The position numbers were made by a program, and so were the translations under genes. Positions 7,964-15,785 of a DNA stretch of 37,292 nt are shown one piece after another. Below the pieces are notes generated by a model. The model saw only the letters and a list, made by a program, of their open reading frames with translations, made no database searches and had not been told where the DNA came from. Position 1 is the stretch's first letter, and each line of letters begins with the position of its first letter. The stretch covers positions 1,415 through 38,706 of the forward strand of contig DHZF01000136.1 in the NCBI GenBank assembly GCA_002414505.1, in the 5' to 3' direction. This DNA comes from Hyphomonas sp. UBA5111 (lineage in GTDB: Bacteria > Pseudomonadota > Alphaproteobacteria > Caulobacterales > Hyphomonadaceae).

Positions 7964-9370
7964 ATGGCTGAGACATACGACGTCGTCATTATCGGTGGCG
8001 GCCCCGGCGGCTACAATTGCGCAATTCGTGCCGGACAACTCGGCCTGAAAACGGTCTGTATCGAAGATCGCGGTGTGCTGGGCGGCACCTGCCTGAATGT
8101 CGGGTGCATCCCGTCCAAAGCCCTGCTGCACGCCTCGGAACTCTATGCCACGGCGCAGAATGAATTTGCCGGCATGGGTATCAAGACCGGAAAACTGGAA
8201 ATCGACCTGGACCAGATGATGGCGCAGAAGACCGAAGCGGTCGACGGCCTGACCAAGGGGATCGAATTCCTCTTCAAGAAGAACAAGGTCGATTACATCA
8301 AGGGCCGCGGCAAGATTCTCGGCAAGGGCAAGGTCGAAGTCAAAGGCCTCGACGGCAAGACCCAGACGCTGGACACGAAGAATATCGTGATCGCGACGGG
8401 CTCCGAGCCGACCAGCCTGCCGGGCATCGAGATCGACGAAGAGCGTGTCGTTACCAATACGGGCGCCCTGTCGCTGACCTCCATTCCGAAACGGCTTGTC
8501 CTGATCGGCGCCGGTGTGATCGGCCTCGAAATGGGCTCGGTCTGGGCACGTCTCGGTTCGGACGTGACCGTGGTCGAATACCTTGACCGCATCATGCCGG
8601 GCGCCGATGCGGACGTCGCCAAGGAAGCCCAGAAGATCTTCAAGAAACAGGGCCTGAATTTCCGTCTTGGCATGAAGGTGACGGGCGTCGAGAAACTCAA
8701 ATCCAAGCTGAAGCTGAGCATGGAGCCTGCCGCAGGCGGCGACACTGAAGTGCTGGACGCCGATGTCGTGATCGTTGCAATCGGTCGCAAGCCGTACACG
8801 GAAGGCCTCGGCCTGGAGGCCGTTGGCGGAACGACTGACAAGCGCGGCGTTGTGCAAGTCACCGATGGTCACTTCAAGGTGGCCGATGGCGTTTGGGCGG
8901 TGGGCGACTGTATCCACGGGCCGATGCTGGCGCACAAGGCTGAGGATGATGGCACTGCCGTGGCCGAGCTGATTGCTGGTAAGGCGGGTCATGTGAATTA
9001 CAACCTCGTGCCGAGCGTGGTCTACACGAAACCGGAAATGGCATGGGTTGGCCAAACCGAAGACCAGCTGAAAGAGGCTGGCGTGGAATATGTGAAGAGC
9101 AAATTCCCCTTCATGGCCAATTCCCGTGCCCGCACGAACCATGAGACTGACGGTTTCGTGAAGATGCTGGCCGACAAGAAGACCGACAAGATCCTCGGGG
9201 TCCACATGGTGGGCGTCGGGGTTGGCGAGCTGATCGCGGAGGTCTGCGTTGCCATGGAATTCGGGGCGGCGTCGGAAGACATTGCCCGCACTTGCCATGC
9301 TCACCCGACCCTGTCGGAGGCGGTTCGTCAGGCCGCAATGGGCATTGAAGGCTGGACGATGCAAATGTAG
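7964..9370 (+). CDS. lpdA: Dihydrolipoyl dehydrogenase (E3)
   Basis: FAD enzyme that reoxidises dihydrolipoamide of the 2-oxoacid dehydrogenase complexes and glycine cleavage, passing electrons to NAD+. It is 468 residues, the normal size. It has the FAD-binding GGGPGGYNCAIRA (residues 11-23), redox disulfide Cys43/Cys48 in GGTCLNVGCIPSK, the NAD-binding segment LIGAGVIGLEMGSVWARLG and the FAD motif GVWAVGDC. The C-terminal catalytic pair His447/Glu452 lies in HAHPTLSEA. No E1 or E2 genes are adjacent, so this is either the shared E3 or one serving complexes elsewhere. A terminator follows at 9404-9441. A very long open frame on the opposite strand (7943-9454) is a codon-bias shadow. Confidence 0.96.
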   Translation: MAETYDVVIIGGGPGGYNCAIRAGQLGLKTVCIEDRGVLGGTCLNVGCIPSKALLHASELYATAQNEFAGMGIKTGKLEIDLDQMMAQKTEAVDGLTKGIEFLFKKNKVDYIKGRGKILGKGKVEVKGLDGKTQTLDTKNIVIATGSEPTSLPGIEIDEERVVTNTGALSLTSIPKRLVLIGAGVIGLEMGSVWARLGSDVTVVEYLDRIMPGADADVAKEAQKIFKKQGLNFRLGMKVTGVEKLKSKLKLSMEPAAGGDTEVLDADVVIVAIGRKPYTEGLGLEAVGGTTDKRGVVQVTDGHFKVADGVWAVGDCIHGPMLAHKAEDDGTAVAELIAGKAGHVNYNLVPSVVYTKPEMAWVGQTEDQLKEAGVEYVKSKFPFMANSRARTNHETDGFVKMLADKKTDKILGVHMVGVGVGELIAEVCVAMEFGAASEDIARTCHAHPTLSEAVRQAAMGIEGWTMQM

Positions 9371-9403
9371 GCATTCGGCCAATTGCCGAAATATGTCTGA
9401 GAT

Positions 9404-9441
9404 AAAGAGTGGACCTGATCCTGCATCAGGCCCACTCTTTT
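9404..9441 (+). terminator. Rho-independent terminator after lpd
   Basis: Stem AAAGAGTGG-A-CCTGAT / ATCAGG-C-CCACTCTTT with a single A/C mismatch and a 5-nt loop, ending in CTCTTTT. It begins 34 bases after the lpd stop. A smaller hairpin (TTCGGC-CAATT-GCCGAA, 9374-9390) precedes it. Confidence 0.85.
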
Positions 9442-9444
9442 CAC

Positions 9445-9888
9445 ATGTACACACATTCCGGAGCAGGCTGGCATATCCGCGACTTTGAGCGTCGGGACTA
9501 TCGCCCGTGCTATCAATTGTTTCGTGGCTGCCTGCAGGAGTTTCCGTGGCGCGGCCCGGCAGCCCCCTATTTGCGGCAATTATTCAATTCATTGCCGACG
9601 GCGCGGGCCTGGGTGGCTGAGGAACCGCAAGCAGGAATTGTGGGCTTCCTGACTCTGCGCCCGGATTCCGGCTATGTCGATCATCTCTTCGTCGCGCAGG
9701 ACTGGCGCCTGTGCGGCGTGGGCCGGGGCCTGTTGCATGTCGGACGGGAAGATATGGGCCAGCCGCTATTGTTGGATGTGGACGCACAGAATACAGCGGC
9801 GCGGGACGCCTATGAGGCGCTCGGCTGGAAAGTGCTGGCCAAGGCCGGCGAGGCTGGCCACGAGCAGATTCGCCTGATCGGACCCTGA
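9445..9888 (+). CDS. GNAT-family N-acetyltransferase
   Basis: 147 residues from ATG 9445. The acetyl-CoA-binding region is visible as VDHLFVAQDWRLCGVGRGLL (a relaxed form of the Q/RxxGxG/A motif) followed by the motif-B pattern LLLDVDAQNTAARDAYEALGWKVL. Substrate unknown. The ATG is only 3 bases after the end of the lpd terminator and has no visible ribosome site. Either the transcript is leaderless or nearly so, or the gene depends on lpd readthrough; the frame also opens at a GTG at 9409 inside the terminator, which is less likely. It converges on the winged-helix gene with 3 bp between stops. Confidence 0.78.
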   Translation: MYTHSGAGWHIRDFERRDYRPCYQLFRGCLQEFPWRGPAAPYLRQLFNSLPTARAWVAEEPQAGIVGFLTLRPDSGYVDHLFVAQDWRLCGVGRGLLHVGREDMGQPLLLDVDAQNTAARDAYEALGWKVLAKAGEAGHEQIRLIGP

Positions 9889-9891
9889 CGC

Positions 9892-10203
9892 TTATTCTGC
9901 TGCCCTCATGAGGGCCTGCATCCGGTCCAGCCAGGCCATCCATGCCTTCCGGCCATTTTCGGTCAGGTGGATGCGAGTCTGGGGGCGTCGGCCGACAAAG
10001 CGCTTTTCCAGTTCGACGTATCCGGCTTGTTCCAGTTTTCGCAAATGCGTGGACAGGTTGCCATCCGTGGCGCCGACCTTGTCGCGCAGCTCTCCAAAAA
10101 TTGCGGGAGTGACGCTGGAAAGGTAGGCCATGATGCCCAGACGAAGCCGCCCATGGATGACATCATCAATGTCATTATGATCGAAGGGGTTCTCCTCTGA
10201 CAT
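9892..10203 (-). CDS. Winged-helix transcription regulator (HTH_27/MarR-like)
   Basis: 103 residues, essentially one winged helix-turn-helix: DDVIHGRLRLGIMAYLSS, then TPAIFGELRDKVGATDGNLSTHLRKLEQAGYVEL and the wing GRRPQTRIHLTENGRKAWMAWLDRMQ. This matches small one-domain regulators of the HTH_27 (PadR/ArsR-like) type, which are typically encoded with a membrane protein and repress their own operon. The start is ATG 10203; the frame is open far upstream, but that part overlaps the membrane gene out of frame. The gap to the preceding minus-strand gene is 5 bp, so the pair is an operon. Confidence 0.82.
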   Translation of the reverse strand: MSEENPFDHNDIDDVIHGRLRLGIMAYLSSVTPAIFGELRDKVGATDGNLSTHLRKLEQAGYVELEKRFVGRRPQTRIHLTENGRKAWMAWLDRMQALMRAAE

Positions 10204-10208
10204 TGGGC

Positions 10209-10829
10209 TTATACCGTTTCCGAAGGTTCGTTCCGCACCAACAGAAGGCCAGGCAACAAGACGCATAGAGCGGCCACGGCTGATCCCAGAAGAACGATGT
10301 AGGGCGTATGCATCAGGAGCACCGCTGGCACAGTGCTGGCGATGGCAGCGCTGCCGCTGAGCGACAGGATTCGGTTCTGTGCCATCACGCCCGATACGTA
10401 TTGAGCCAGACCATAAAGACCGATCACCATCGGGACAGACCACATGAAGGCGGCCGTGCCTTGGCCCAAGAGCGCCGCGATGAAAGCTCCCATGAAGTAG
10501 GCGCCAAGGAAATACCCGGCGGCTTGCCAGACAATGCGCGAGACCTGATTTCCTACTGACGCGGCACCGGGCTTGTGAGCAGAAAAGCTGGCCTGCATCA
10601 CGAACATGCCGCCCATGCCAAGGATGATATAGCCGATCCAGAGAAAGGCAAAAGCTACAGGTGCCAACCCGAACATGTGGGTCGTGACGGCATAGTGGCC
10701 GAGATAGGCGAGCGTTGTCAGCCCGCCCCACCACACGAGAAAGCGTCCGCCGAGTAGCGGCGCTTTCTGTCCGGCTTCAGCCAGGTCGCGCACATAGGCA
10801 AGATCATCGGTGAGGGATTGGGGGCTCAT
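10209..10829 (-). CDS. Multi-pass membrane protein paired with a winged-helix regulator
   Basis: 206 residues from ATG 10829, which has a CGGAGA ribosome site. A soluble N-terminal helix (SPQSLTDDLAYVRDLAEAGQKAPLLGG) is followed by about six hydrophobic segments (roughly residues 29-49, 55-79, 99-117, 123-140, 150-167, 172-197). No family function known to me. Operons of this shape (a 6-TM protein with an acidic N-terminal helix plus a one-domain HTH regulator) are widespread in bacteria. The role is usually unassigned. Confidence 0.72.
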   Translation of the reverse strand: MSPQSLTDDLAYVRDLAEAGQKAPLLGGRFLVWWGGLTTLAYLGHYAVTTHMFGLAPVAFAFLWIGYIILGMGGMFVMQASFSAHKPGAASVGNQVSRIVWQAAGYFLGAYFMGAFIAALLGQGTAAFMWSVPMVIGLYGLAQYVSGVMAQNRILSLSGSAAIASTVPAVLLMHTPYIVLLGSAVAALCVLLPGLLLVRNEPSETV

Positions 10830-10846
10830 TTTGGTCTCCGCAAATA

Positions 10847-10886
10847 ACTTTGAAAAACAAAGTATATTGATAAACGGAAATGTCAA
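10847..10886 (-). promoter_or_regulatory. Promoter with overlapping palindromic operator
   Basis: On the minus strand TTGACA (plus 10881-10886) is followed at 16 bp by TACTTT (plus 10859-10864) as -35/-10. The -10 overlaps a perfect dyad ACTTTG-AAAAA-CAAAGT at 10847-10863. That geometry fits autorepression by the winged-helix protein encoded second in this operon. Confidence 0.55.
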
Positions 10887-10938
10887 GTCAGATCCATGGC
10901 CGCCTGTTTGGACTTTCAGATTTGATTAGAAGGGCGGC

Positions 10939-11697
10939 TCAACCTTCTGCGAGGCGGGCCATTTCCGCTTCGGACAGTTCGGAATTGTCATAGACGTTCT
11001 GCACGTCATCCAGCTCGTCGAGCACATCCAGCAACTTCATGAGCGTGTCGGCCGCGTCGCCATCGACCGGAATATTGTTCTGCGGTTTCCAGATGAGCTT
11101 GGTGGATTTGGCTTCTACCTCTTCGCCGAAATGTTCGGTCAGCGCGTCCGCCACAGACTGGAGATCCTCGCGGGCGGTATAGATCCAGTGGCTTTCGGCA
11201 TCGGATTCCACGTCCTGTGCGCCCGCCATGATGGCCGCTTCCATGACTTCGTCTTCCGTCCCCACGCTCACGGGATATTCGATTTCGCCAACCTGGTCGA
11301 AACTGAACGAGACAGAACCTGTTTCGCCGAGATTGCCGCCATTCTTTGAAAAGGCTGTGCGCACATCGGTCGCCGTGCGGTTCTTGTTGTCAGTTGAGGC
11401 TTCAACGATCACGCCGACACCGCCGGGGCCGAAGCCTTCATAGCGAATGTCCACATAATCTTCGCCGCCGCCGCCCTGACCCTTGTCGATGGCGCGCTGG
11501 ATATTGTCCTTGGGGACCGACTGGCCCTTGGCGTTCTGGATCGCGAGGCGAAGTCGCGGGTTTCCGTCCGGATCCGGCCCGCCCATCTTGGACGCGATCG
11601 TGATCTCTTTTGACAGGCGCGCGAAAAGGACGGCGCGCTTCTTGTCCTGCGCACCTTTGCGGTGCTGGATGTTTGCCCATTTACTATGGCCTGCCAT
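10939..11697 (-). CDS. yebC: YebC/TACO1 family protein
   Basis: 252 residues, starting [20 protein letters not shown], the invariant family N-terminus. Also seen are [49 protein letters not shown] and the glycine-rich [28 protein letters not shown]. The family was long annotated as a DNA-binding regulator; more recent work places YebC/TACO1 proteins at the ribosome, aiding synthesis of difficult peptides. The frame is open 79 codons upstream, but the conserved start at 11697 has a GAGGG ribosome site. In many bacteria yebC neighbours ruvC; here it is divergent from etfBA across 254 bp. Confidence 0.95.
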   Translation of the reverse strand: MAGHSKWANIQHRKGAQDKKRAVLFARLSKEITIASKMGGPDPDGNPRLRLAIQNAKGQSVPKDNIQRAIDKGQGGGGEDYVDIRYEGFGPGGVGVIVEASTDNKNRTATDVRTAFSKNGGNLGETGSVSFSFDQVGEIEYPVSVGTEDEVMEAAIMAGAQDVESDAESHWIYTAREDLQSVADALTEHFGEEVEAKSTKLIWKPQNNIPVDGDAADTLMKLLDVLDELDDVQNVYDNSELSEAEMARLAEG

Positions 11698-11854
11698 GGA
11701 GCCCTCGTCGAATTTGGTCTGATCAGGAGAAGGGAGGCGTTTAGCGCAGGTTTGCGAAACGGCCAAGCTCCCACTGTGTAACGGGTTCTTTTGGGCCCGG
11801 AATTGCGTTTTTGCAGATCGCAGGGCCGCGCTTTGCAAATTTTTCCGCGCCAAA

Positions 11855-11876
11855 TTGACACTTACGTCAACGTCAA
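11855..11876. promoter_or_regulatory. LiuR-like operator upstream of etfBA
   Basis: TTGACA followed by CTTACGTCAACGTCAA (11861-11876), an imperfect dyad of ACGT half-sites. The 16-mer matches the published LiuR pattern (TTTACGTAAACGTAAA type, MerR family regulator of branched-chain amino-acid and acyl-CoA oxidation genes) at 13 of 16 positions as I recall that consensus. It lies 76 bases before etfB; the TTGACA may double as a -35 box, though no good -10 follows. Confidence 0.45.
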
Positions 11877-11951
11877 CCTTGCGTCTTCTATGCGCGGGCG
11901 TTAGGCACACCCCACACGAGTTTAATTCCAACAAATGTCTGGAGCGGTTGT

Positions 11952-12698
11952 ATGAAGGTCCTGGTGCCGGTCAAACGCGTCATCGACTATAACGTCAAGG
12001 TTCGGGTGAAGCCCGATCAGACGGGTGTCGATCTCGCAAACGTCAAAATGTCGATGAACCCATTTGACGAGATTTCTGTCGAAGAAGCAGTTCGCATGAA
12101 GGAAGCCGGTACGGCGACCGAAGTCGTGATCGTCTCGATCGGCCCGAAACAGGCTCAGGAAACCATCCGCACGGCGCTCGCCATGGGCGGCGACCGCGGT
12201 ATCCTGATCAATACCGACGAAACCGTCGAGCCACTGGCCGTTGCGAAAATCCTTGCAAAAGTCGTTGCCGACGAGAGCCCGGACCTGGTGCTACTCGGCA
12301 AGCAGGCCATCGATGATGATTCCAACCAGACCGGCCAGATGTTGGCCGCGCTGCTGGACTGGCCGCAAGGCACCTTCGCTTACAAGATCGAGAAGAACGG
12401 CGACGCCCTGACCGTAACCCGCGAAGTGGATGGCGGCCTGCAGACCGTGAAACTGGCCACGCCGGCCATCGTTACCGTCGATCTACGCCTCAACGAGCCC
12501 CGCTACGCGTCCCTGCCAAACATCATGAAGGCGAAGAAGAAGCCGATCGATGAGAAAGCTCCGAGCGATTATGGCGTCGACATCTCGCCGCGCCTCTCGG
12601 TTGTGAAAGTGACTGAGCCGCCTGTCCGCGAGGCTGGTGAAAAGGTCGAAGACGTTGCGACGCTTGTTTCGAAACTCAAATCAGCAGGAGCGATCTAA
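11952..12698 (+). CDS. etfB: Electron transfer flavoprotein beta subunit
   Basis: 248 residues. With EtfA it forms the soluble heterodimer that collects electrons from acyl-CoA and other dehydrogenases and passes them to ETF:ubiquinone oxidoreductase. It starts [20 protein letters not shown] and contains [19 protein letters not shown]. The AMP-binding region has [18 protein letters not shown], and the recognition-loop signature is [20 protein letters not shown]. The stop and the etfA start share one base (TAATG), so translation is coupled. The operon probably serves fatty-acid and branched-chain amino-acid oxidation, which fits the LiuR-like site upstream and the 3-hydroxyacyl-CoA dehydrogenase downstream. 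Confidence 0.97.
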   Translation: MKVLVPVKRVIDYNVKVRVKPDQTGVDLANVKMSMNPFDEISVEEAVRMKEAGTATEVVIVSIGPKQAQETIRTALAMGGDRGILINTDETVEPLAVAKILAKVVADESPDLVLLGKQAIDDDSNQTGQMLAALLDWPQGTFAYKIEKNGDALTVTREVDGGLQTVKLATPAIVTVDLRLNEPRYASLPNIMKAKKKPIDEKAPSDYGVDISPRLSVVKVTEPPVREAGEKVEDVATLVSKLKSAGAI

Positions 12699-13627
12699 TG
12701 GCTGTTCTGGTTATTGCTGAACACGACAATGCGTCCCTGAACGACGCGACCCACAAGGTTGTCAGCGCAGCGGCGAAGTTCGGCGGCGACGTCGATATTC
12801 TGGTGGCTGGTGAAGGCGCAGGCGACGTGGCGGCTGCGGCTGCCAAGGTTTCCGGCATTCGCAAGGTTGTCCATGCGGACGGCGCTGCAGTCGCCAAGCA
12901 AATGGCGGAAGCCATGGAAGCCCTCGTGGTGCCAATGATGTCCGGCTATGATGCCGTCTTCATCCCGGCCACGACGACGGGCAAGAACATGGCTCCGCGT
13001 ATCGCCGCGAAGCTGGACGTCATGCAGCTGACGGATATCACGGATGTCATCGACACCGACACCTTCGAGCGCCCGATCTATGCAGGCAACGCCATCCTGA
13101 CCGTGAAATCTTCCGATGCGAAGAAAGTCATCACGGTTCGCGGCACGGCTTTCGAAGCGGCGGGTGAAGATGGTTCGGCGTCGGTCGAGACTGCAGAGGT
13201 ACCTGCAGGTCCATTCAAATCCGAATTCGTCTCCGAGCAGATGGTCAAGTCCGACCGTCCGGAACTGGCCGGCGCAAAACGCGTCGTGTCCGGTGGCCGC
13301 GCGCTGGGCTCGAAAGAAGAGTTCGACCGCCTGATCGTGCCACTGGCGGACAAGCTGGAAGCGGCTGTCGGCGCGTCACGGGCTGCTGTCGACGCTGGCT
13401 ACGCCCCGAACGATTATCAGGTCGGCCAGACCGGCAAGATCGTTGCCCCGGAGCTGTACGTCGCAGTCGGCATCTCGGGCGCCATCCAGCACCTTGCCGG
13501 CATGAAGGATTCCAAGATCATCGTGGCGATCAACAAGGATGAAGAGGCTCCGATCTTCCAGATTGCCGATTACGGTCTGGTTGCAGACCTCTTCAATGCC
13601 GTGCCGGAGCTGACCGAAGCCCTGTAA
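12698..13627 (+). CDS. etfA: Electron transfer flavoprotein alpha subunit
   Basis: 309 residues. The N-terminal half resembles EtfB. The C-terminal FAD-binding domain carries [36 protein letters not shown], the [20 protein letters not shown] signature and [19 protein letters not shown]. It holds the redox-active FAD of the ETF dimer. It overlaps etfB by one base and ends 25 bases before a strong terminator, so etfBA is a closed two-gene operon. Confidence 0.97.
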   Translation: MAVLVIAEHDNASLNDATHKVVSAAAKFGGDVDILVAGEGAGDVAAAAAKVSGIRKVVHADGAAVAKQMAEAMEALVVPMMSGYDAVFIPATTTGKNMAPRIAAKLDVMQLTDITDVIDTDTFERPIYAGNAILTVKSSDAKKVITVRGTAFEAAGEDGSASVETAEVPAGPFKSEFVSEQMVKSDRPELAGAKRVVSGGRALGSKEEFDRLIVPLADKLEAAVGASRAAVDAGYAPNDYQVGQTGKIVAPELYVAVGISGAIQHLAGMKDSKIIVAINKDEEAPIFQIADYGLVADLFNAVPELTEAL

Positions 13628-13652
13628 GCTTTTAAGCCCGGACTGAATTCAG

Positions 13653-13690
13653 CCCGCAACTCCTTGCCGGAGTTGCGGGTTGTTTCGTTT
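13653..13690 (+). terminator. Rho-independent terminator of etfBA
   Basis: Perfect 11-bp stem CCCGCAACTCC / GGAGTTGCGGG, 5-nt loop TTGCC, then TTGTTTCGTTT. Confidence 0.95.
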
Positions 13691-13723
13691 GAGGCGCAAG
13701 TCAAAGGCAGACAGGAGATTCCC

Positions 13724-14422
13724 ATGAAGACAGTTATCGTGACAGGGGCCGCATCCGGCATCGGCCGGGCAGTGGCGAAGCATTTTTCCGGGCAGGGCTG
13801 GCAAGTCGCCGCGCTCGATATTGATCGCGATGGGCTCGCCACTCTGGGAGACTCCGTTCGCGCGATTGAATGTGATCTTTCCTCGGAAGACAGCATCCGC
13901 GCGGCCGTTTCGGCAGCCGGCTTCGATCGGCTCGACCTGCTGGTCAATAATGGCGGGCCAGCCGATCCTGTTGCGGGGCCAATCGGGGAAATGAGCCTCG
14001 CTGACTGGAACAGCTGGATCGCGCCACATCTGACCGGCAGCTTCCTGATGGTACGGGAGTGCGTTGACCTTCTGCGCGCCGCGAAGGGCAGCGTCGTCAA
14101 CATGGCGTCCACCCGCGCGTACCAGTCCGAGCCAGACACTTATGGCTATGCGGCGGCGAAGGGCGGCATTGTCGGCCTGACGCATGCTCTGGCGATTGGT
14201 CTTGGCCCTGACATAAGGGCCAATGCGATTGCACCAGGCTGGATCAATTCAGCGAAGGAGGAGCTGTCCGAGGACGCGCACGCCCAGCATCCTGTCGGCC
14301 GTGTCGGCAAGGTTGAGGACATCGTGCAGGCTGTGGCGTACCTGTCCGAGGCCGGATTTGTGACGGGGCAGGTTTTGACGGTCGACGGCGGAATGACGCG
14401 GAAGATGATCTATACGGCGTAA
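13724..14422 (+). CDS. Short-chain dehydrogenase/reductase (SDR)
   Basis: 232 residues of a classical SDR. Visible are the cofactor motif TGAASGIG (residues 7-14), LDID after beta-2 (an acidic residue there favours NAD(H)), the NNGGPAD variant of the NNAG motif, catalytic Ser in VVNMASTRAY, and Tyr/Lys in YGYAAAKGG. The C-terminus GQVLTVDGGMTRKMIY is typical. The start is ATG 13724 with CAGGAG 8 bases upstream; the earlier ATG at 13664 lies inside the etfBA terminator. The specific oxidoreductase reaction is not deducible. It lies between etfBA and a 3-hydroxyacyl-CoA dehydrogenase, so a role in acyl or hydroxy-acid metabolism is possible. Confidence 0.88.
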   Translation: MKTVIVTGAASGIGRAVAKHFSGQGWQVAALDIDRDGLATLGDSVRAIECDLSSEDSIRAAVSAAGFDRLDLLVNNGGPADPVAGPIGEMSLADWNSWIAPHLTGSFLMVRECVDLLRAAKGSVVNMASTRAYQSEPDTYGYAAAKGGIVGLTHALAIGLGPDIRANAIAPGWINSAKEELSEDAHAQHPVGRVGKVEDIVQAVAYLSEAGFVTGQVLTVDGGMTRKMIYTA

Positions 14423-14521
14423 AACAGGGTCATTCCCGTTGCGGAGGTTTTCACCCGTTGTGTTGGGCGCGCCATCCAGGACTGTGGAGGCGCGACCAAG
14501 GGCTGCGTCTCAGACTTGTAT

Positions 14522-14549
14522 TTGACGCACTGCACAAACAGGATATGAC
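14522..14549 (+). promoter_or_regulatory. Candidate sigma-70 promoter of the 3-hydroxybutyryl-CoA dehydrogenase gene
   Basis: TTGACG (14522-14527), 16 bp, TATGAC (14544-14549), about 32 bases before the start codon. By eye only. Confidence 0.45.
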
Positions 14550-14581
14550 ATCTCCTTTTTACCACGTTCTGGACGAATTCT

Positions 14582-15460
14582 ATGGCAGACCTGAAGACGA
14601 TTGGTGTGATTGGCGCGGGCCAGATGGGCAACGGTATTGCTCATGTCAGTGCACTCGCTGGATATGACGTGATCCTCAGCGATATTTCGGACGAGTCGCT
14701 CGCCAAGGGCATGAAAGCCATCGAACGCAATATGGCGCGCCAGGTTGGCCGCGGCCAGTATGACCAGGGCGCCATGAATACAGCACTGGCGCGCATCAAG
14801 CCCACCACGGTGTTGAAGGATCATGAGACGGCAAACATGGTGATCGAGGCCGCGACCGAGCGGCGTGAGATCAAGGAACAGATTTTCCGCTCGATCTGCG
14901 AAATTGTTCCCGCAGACACCTATCTGGCCACGAATACCTCTTCCATCTCCATCACGCGCCTTGCGTCTGTAACCGACCGTCCAGAACGGTTCATCGGGCT
15001 GCATTTCATGAACCCGGTCCCGCTGATGAAGCTGGTCGAAGTGATTCGCGGTCTCGCAACCGGTCAGGAGACCTATGAGACGGCGATCGAGTTTGCGGGC
15101 CGCCTCGAAAAGACCACTACCAATGCCGAGGACTATCCAGCCTTCATCGTGAACCGGATTCTCGTGCCGATGATCAATGAGGCCGTCTACGCCCTCTATG
15201 AAGGGGTCGGAACGGTCGAGAGCATCGATACGGCGATGCACCTTGGCGCCAATCACCCCATGGGCCCGCTTACCCTGGCTGACTTCATCGGGCTGGATAC
15301 CTGCCTGTCGATCATGCAGGTGCTGCATGATGGCCTCGCCGATACCAAGTACCGGCCTTGTCCGCTGCTTGTGAAATATGTCGAGGCTGGCTGGGTCGGC
15401 AAAAAGGTTGGTAAGGGATTCTATGACTATTCGGGGCCAGAACCTGTTCCGACGCGATAA
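14582..15460 (+). CDS. hbd: 3-hydroxybutyryl-CoA dehydrogenase
   Basis: 292 residues, the single-domain length of the stand-alone enzyme rather than a FadB fusion. It reversibly oxidises 3-hydroxybutyryl-CoA (and related 3-hydroxyacyl-CoAs) to the 3-keto form with NAD(P). It has a Rossmann motif GVIGAGQMGNGIAHV near the N-terminus and the family signature RFIGLHFMNPVPLMKLVEVI, with the catalytic His in LHFMNP. TNAEDYPAFIVNRILVPMINEA and HPMGPLTLADFIGLDTC are also present. It fits with etfBA in beta-oxidation, butanoate or polyhydroxybutyrate metabolism. The ribosome site is weak (GGACG). Confidence 0.93.
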   Translation: MADLKTIGVIGAGQMGNGIAHVSALAGYDVILSDISDESLAKGMKAIERNMARQVGRGQYDQGAMNTALARIKPTTVLKDHETANMVIEAATERREIKEQIFRSICEIVPADTYLATNTSSISITRLASVTDRPERFIGLHFMNPVPLMKLVEVIRGLATGQETYETAIEFAGRLEKTTTNAEDYPAFIVNRILVPMINEAVYALYEGVGTVESIDTAMHLGANHPMGPLTLADFIGLDTCLSIMQVLHDGLADTKYRPCPLLVKYVEAGWVGKKVGKGFYDYSGPEPVPTR

Positions 15461-15785
15461 ATTCCCTCGTGTTGTCGCGCAGACTGCACAAGGCGAATTT
15501 TTGCAATGACTTCGCGTATAAGTGGCTTCGCTAGCAAAAAATTCAACCAAGAGTAATTGTTAATTCGTTAACCTGGTGCTGCTTTACTTTCCAAGCTGGT
15601 CGAACCAGCTTGAGGCGTGGGGACGTATTTATGGTCTGTATTTTGAGTGCCTGGAAAAGCAGCTCTTGTGAGTGGGCGACTCCTGATTTGACGGTATGCG
15701 CGTGCGGCTCTGTGTCGTTCCCATCAGTTCCTAGCTCGGCTGAAGCCAGCAGAGACGCCCAAAAAGCGACAGGAGCTCGGACTGC
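15461..15785. other. 325-bp intergenic region before the second EcfG-type sigma gene
   Basis: Holds no large gene. Contains GTTAATTCGTTAAC-type repeats near 15559-15572, a perfect 9-bp hairpin at 15592-15612, and a possible 52-codon leader frame (15631-15789) whose stop overlaps the sigma start as ATGA. I find no GGAAC-N16-CGTT pattern pointing at the sigma gene, so it seems not to be under EcfG itself. Confidence 0.6.
15592..15612. repeat. Perfect 21-bp inverted repeat
   Basis: CAAGCTGGT-CGA-ACCAGCTTG, 9-bp arms with a 3-nt loop. No T run follows on either strand, so it is not a typical terminator. Could be a protein site, an attenuator or part of a small RNA. Confidence 0.7.

Noticed and set aside
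7943..9454. 503-codon open frame antisense to lpd
   Set aside because: Third-position shadow of the GC-rich lpd gene. No family resemblance, whereas the plus-strand product is a complete dihydrolipoyl dehydrogenase.
14510..15550. 346-codon antisense frame over the 3-hydroxybutyryl-CoA dehydrogenase gene
   Set aside because: Same codon-bias shadow; low-complexity His/Arg/Asp-rich product and no ribosome site.
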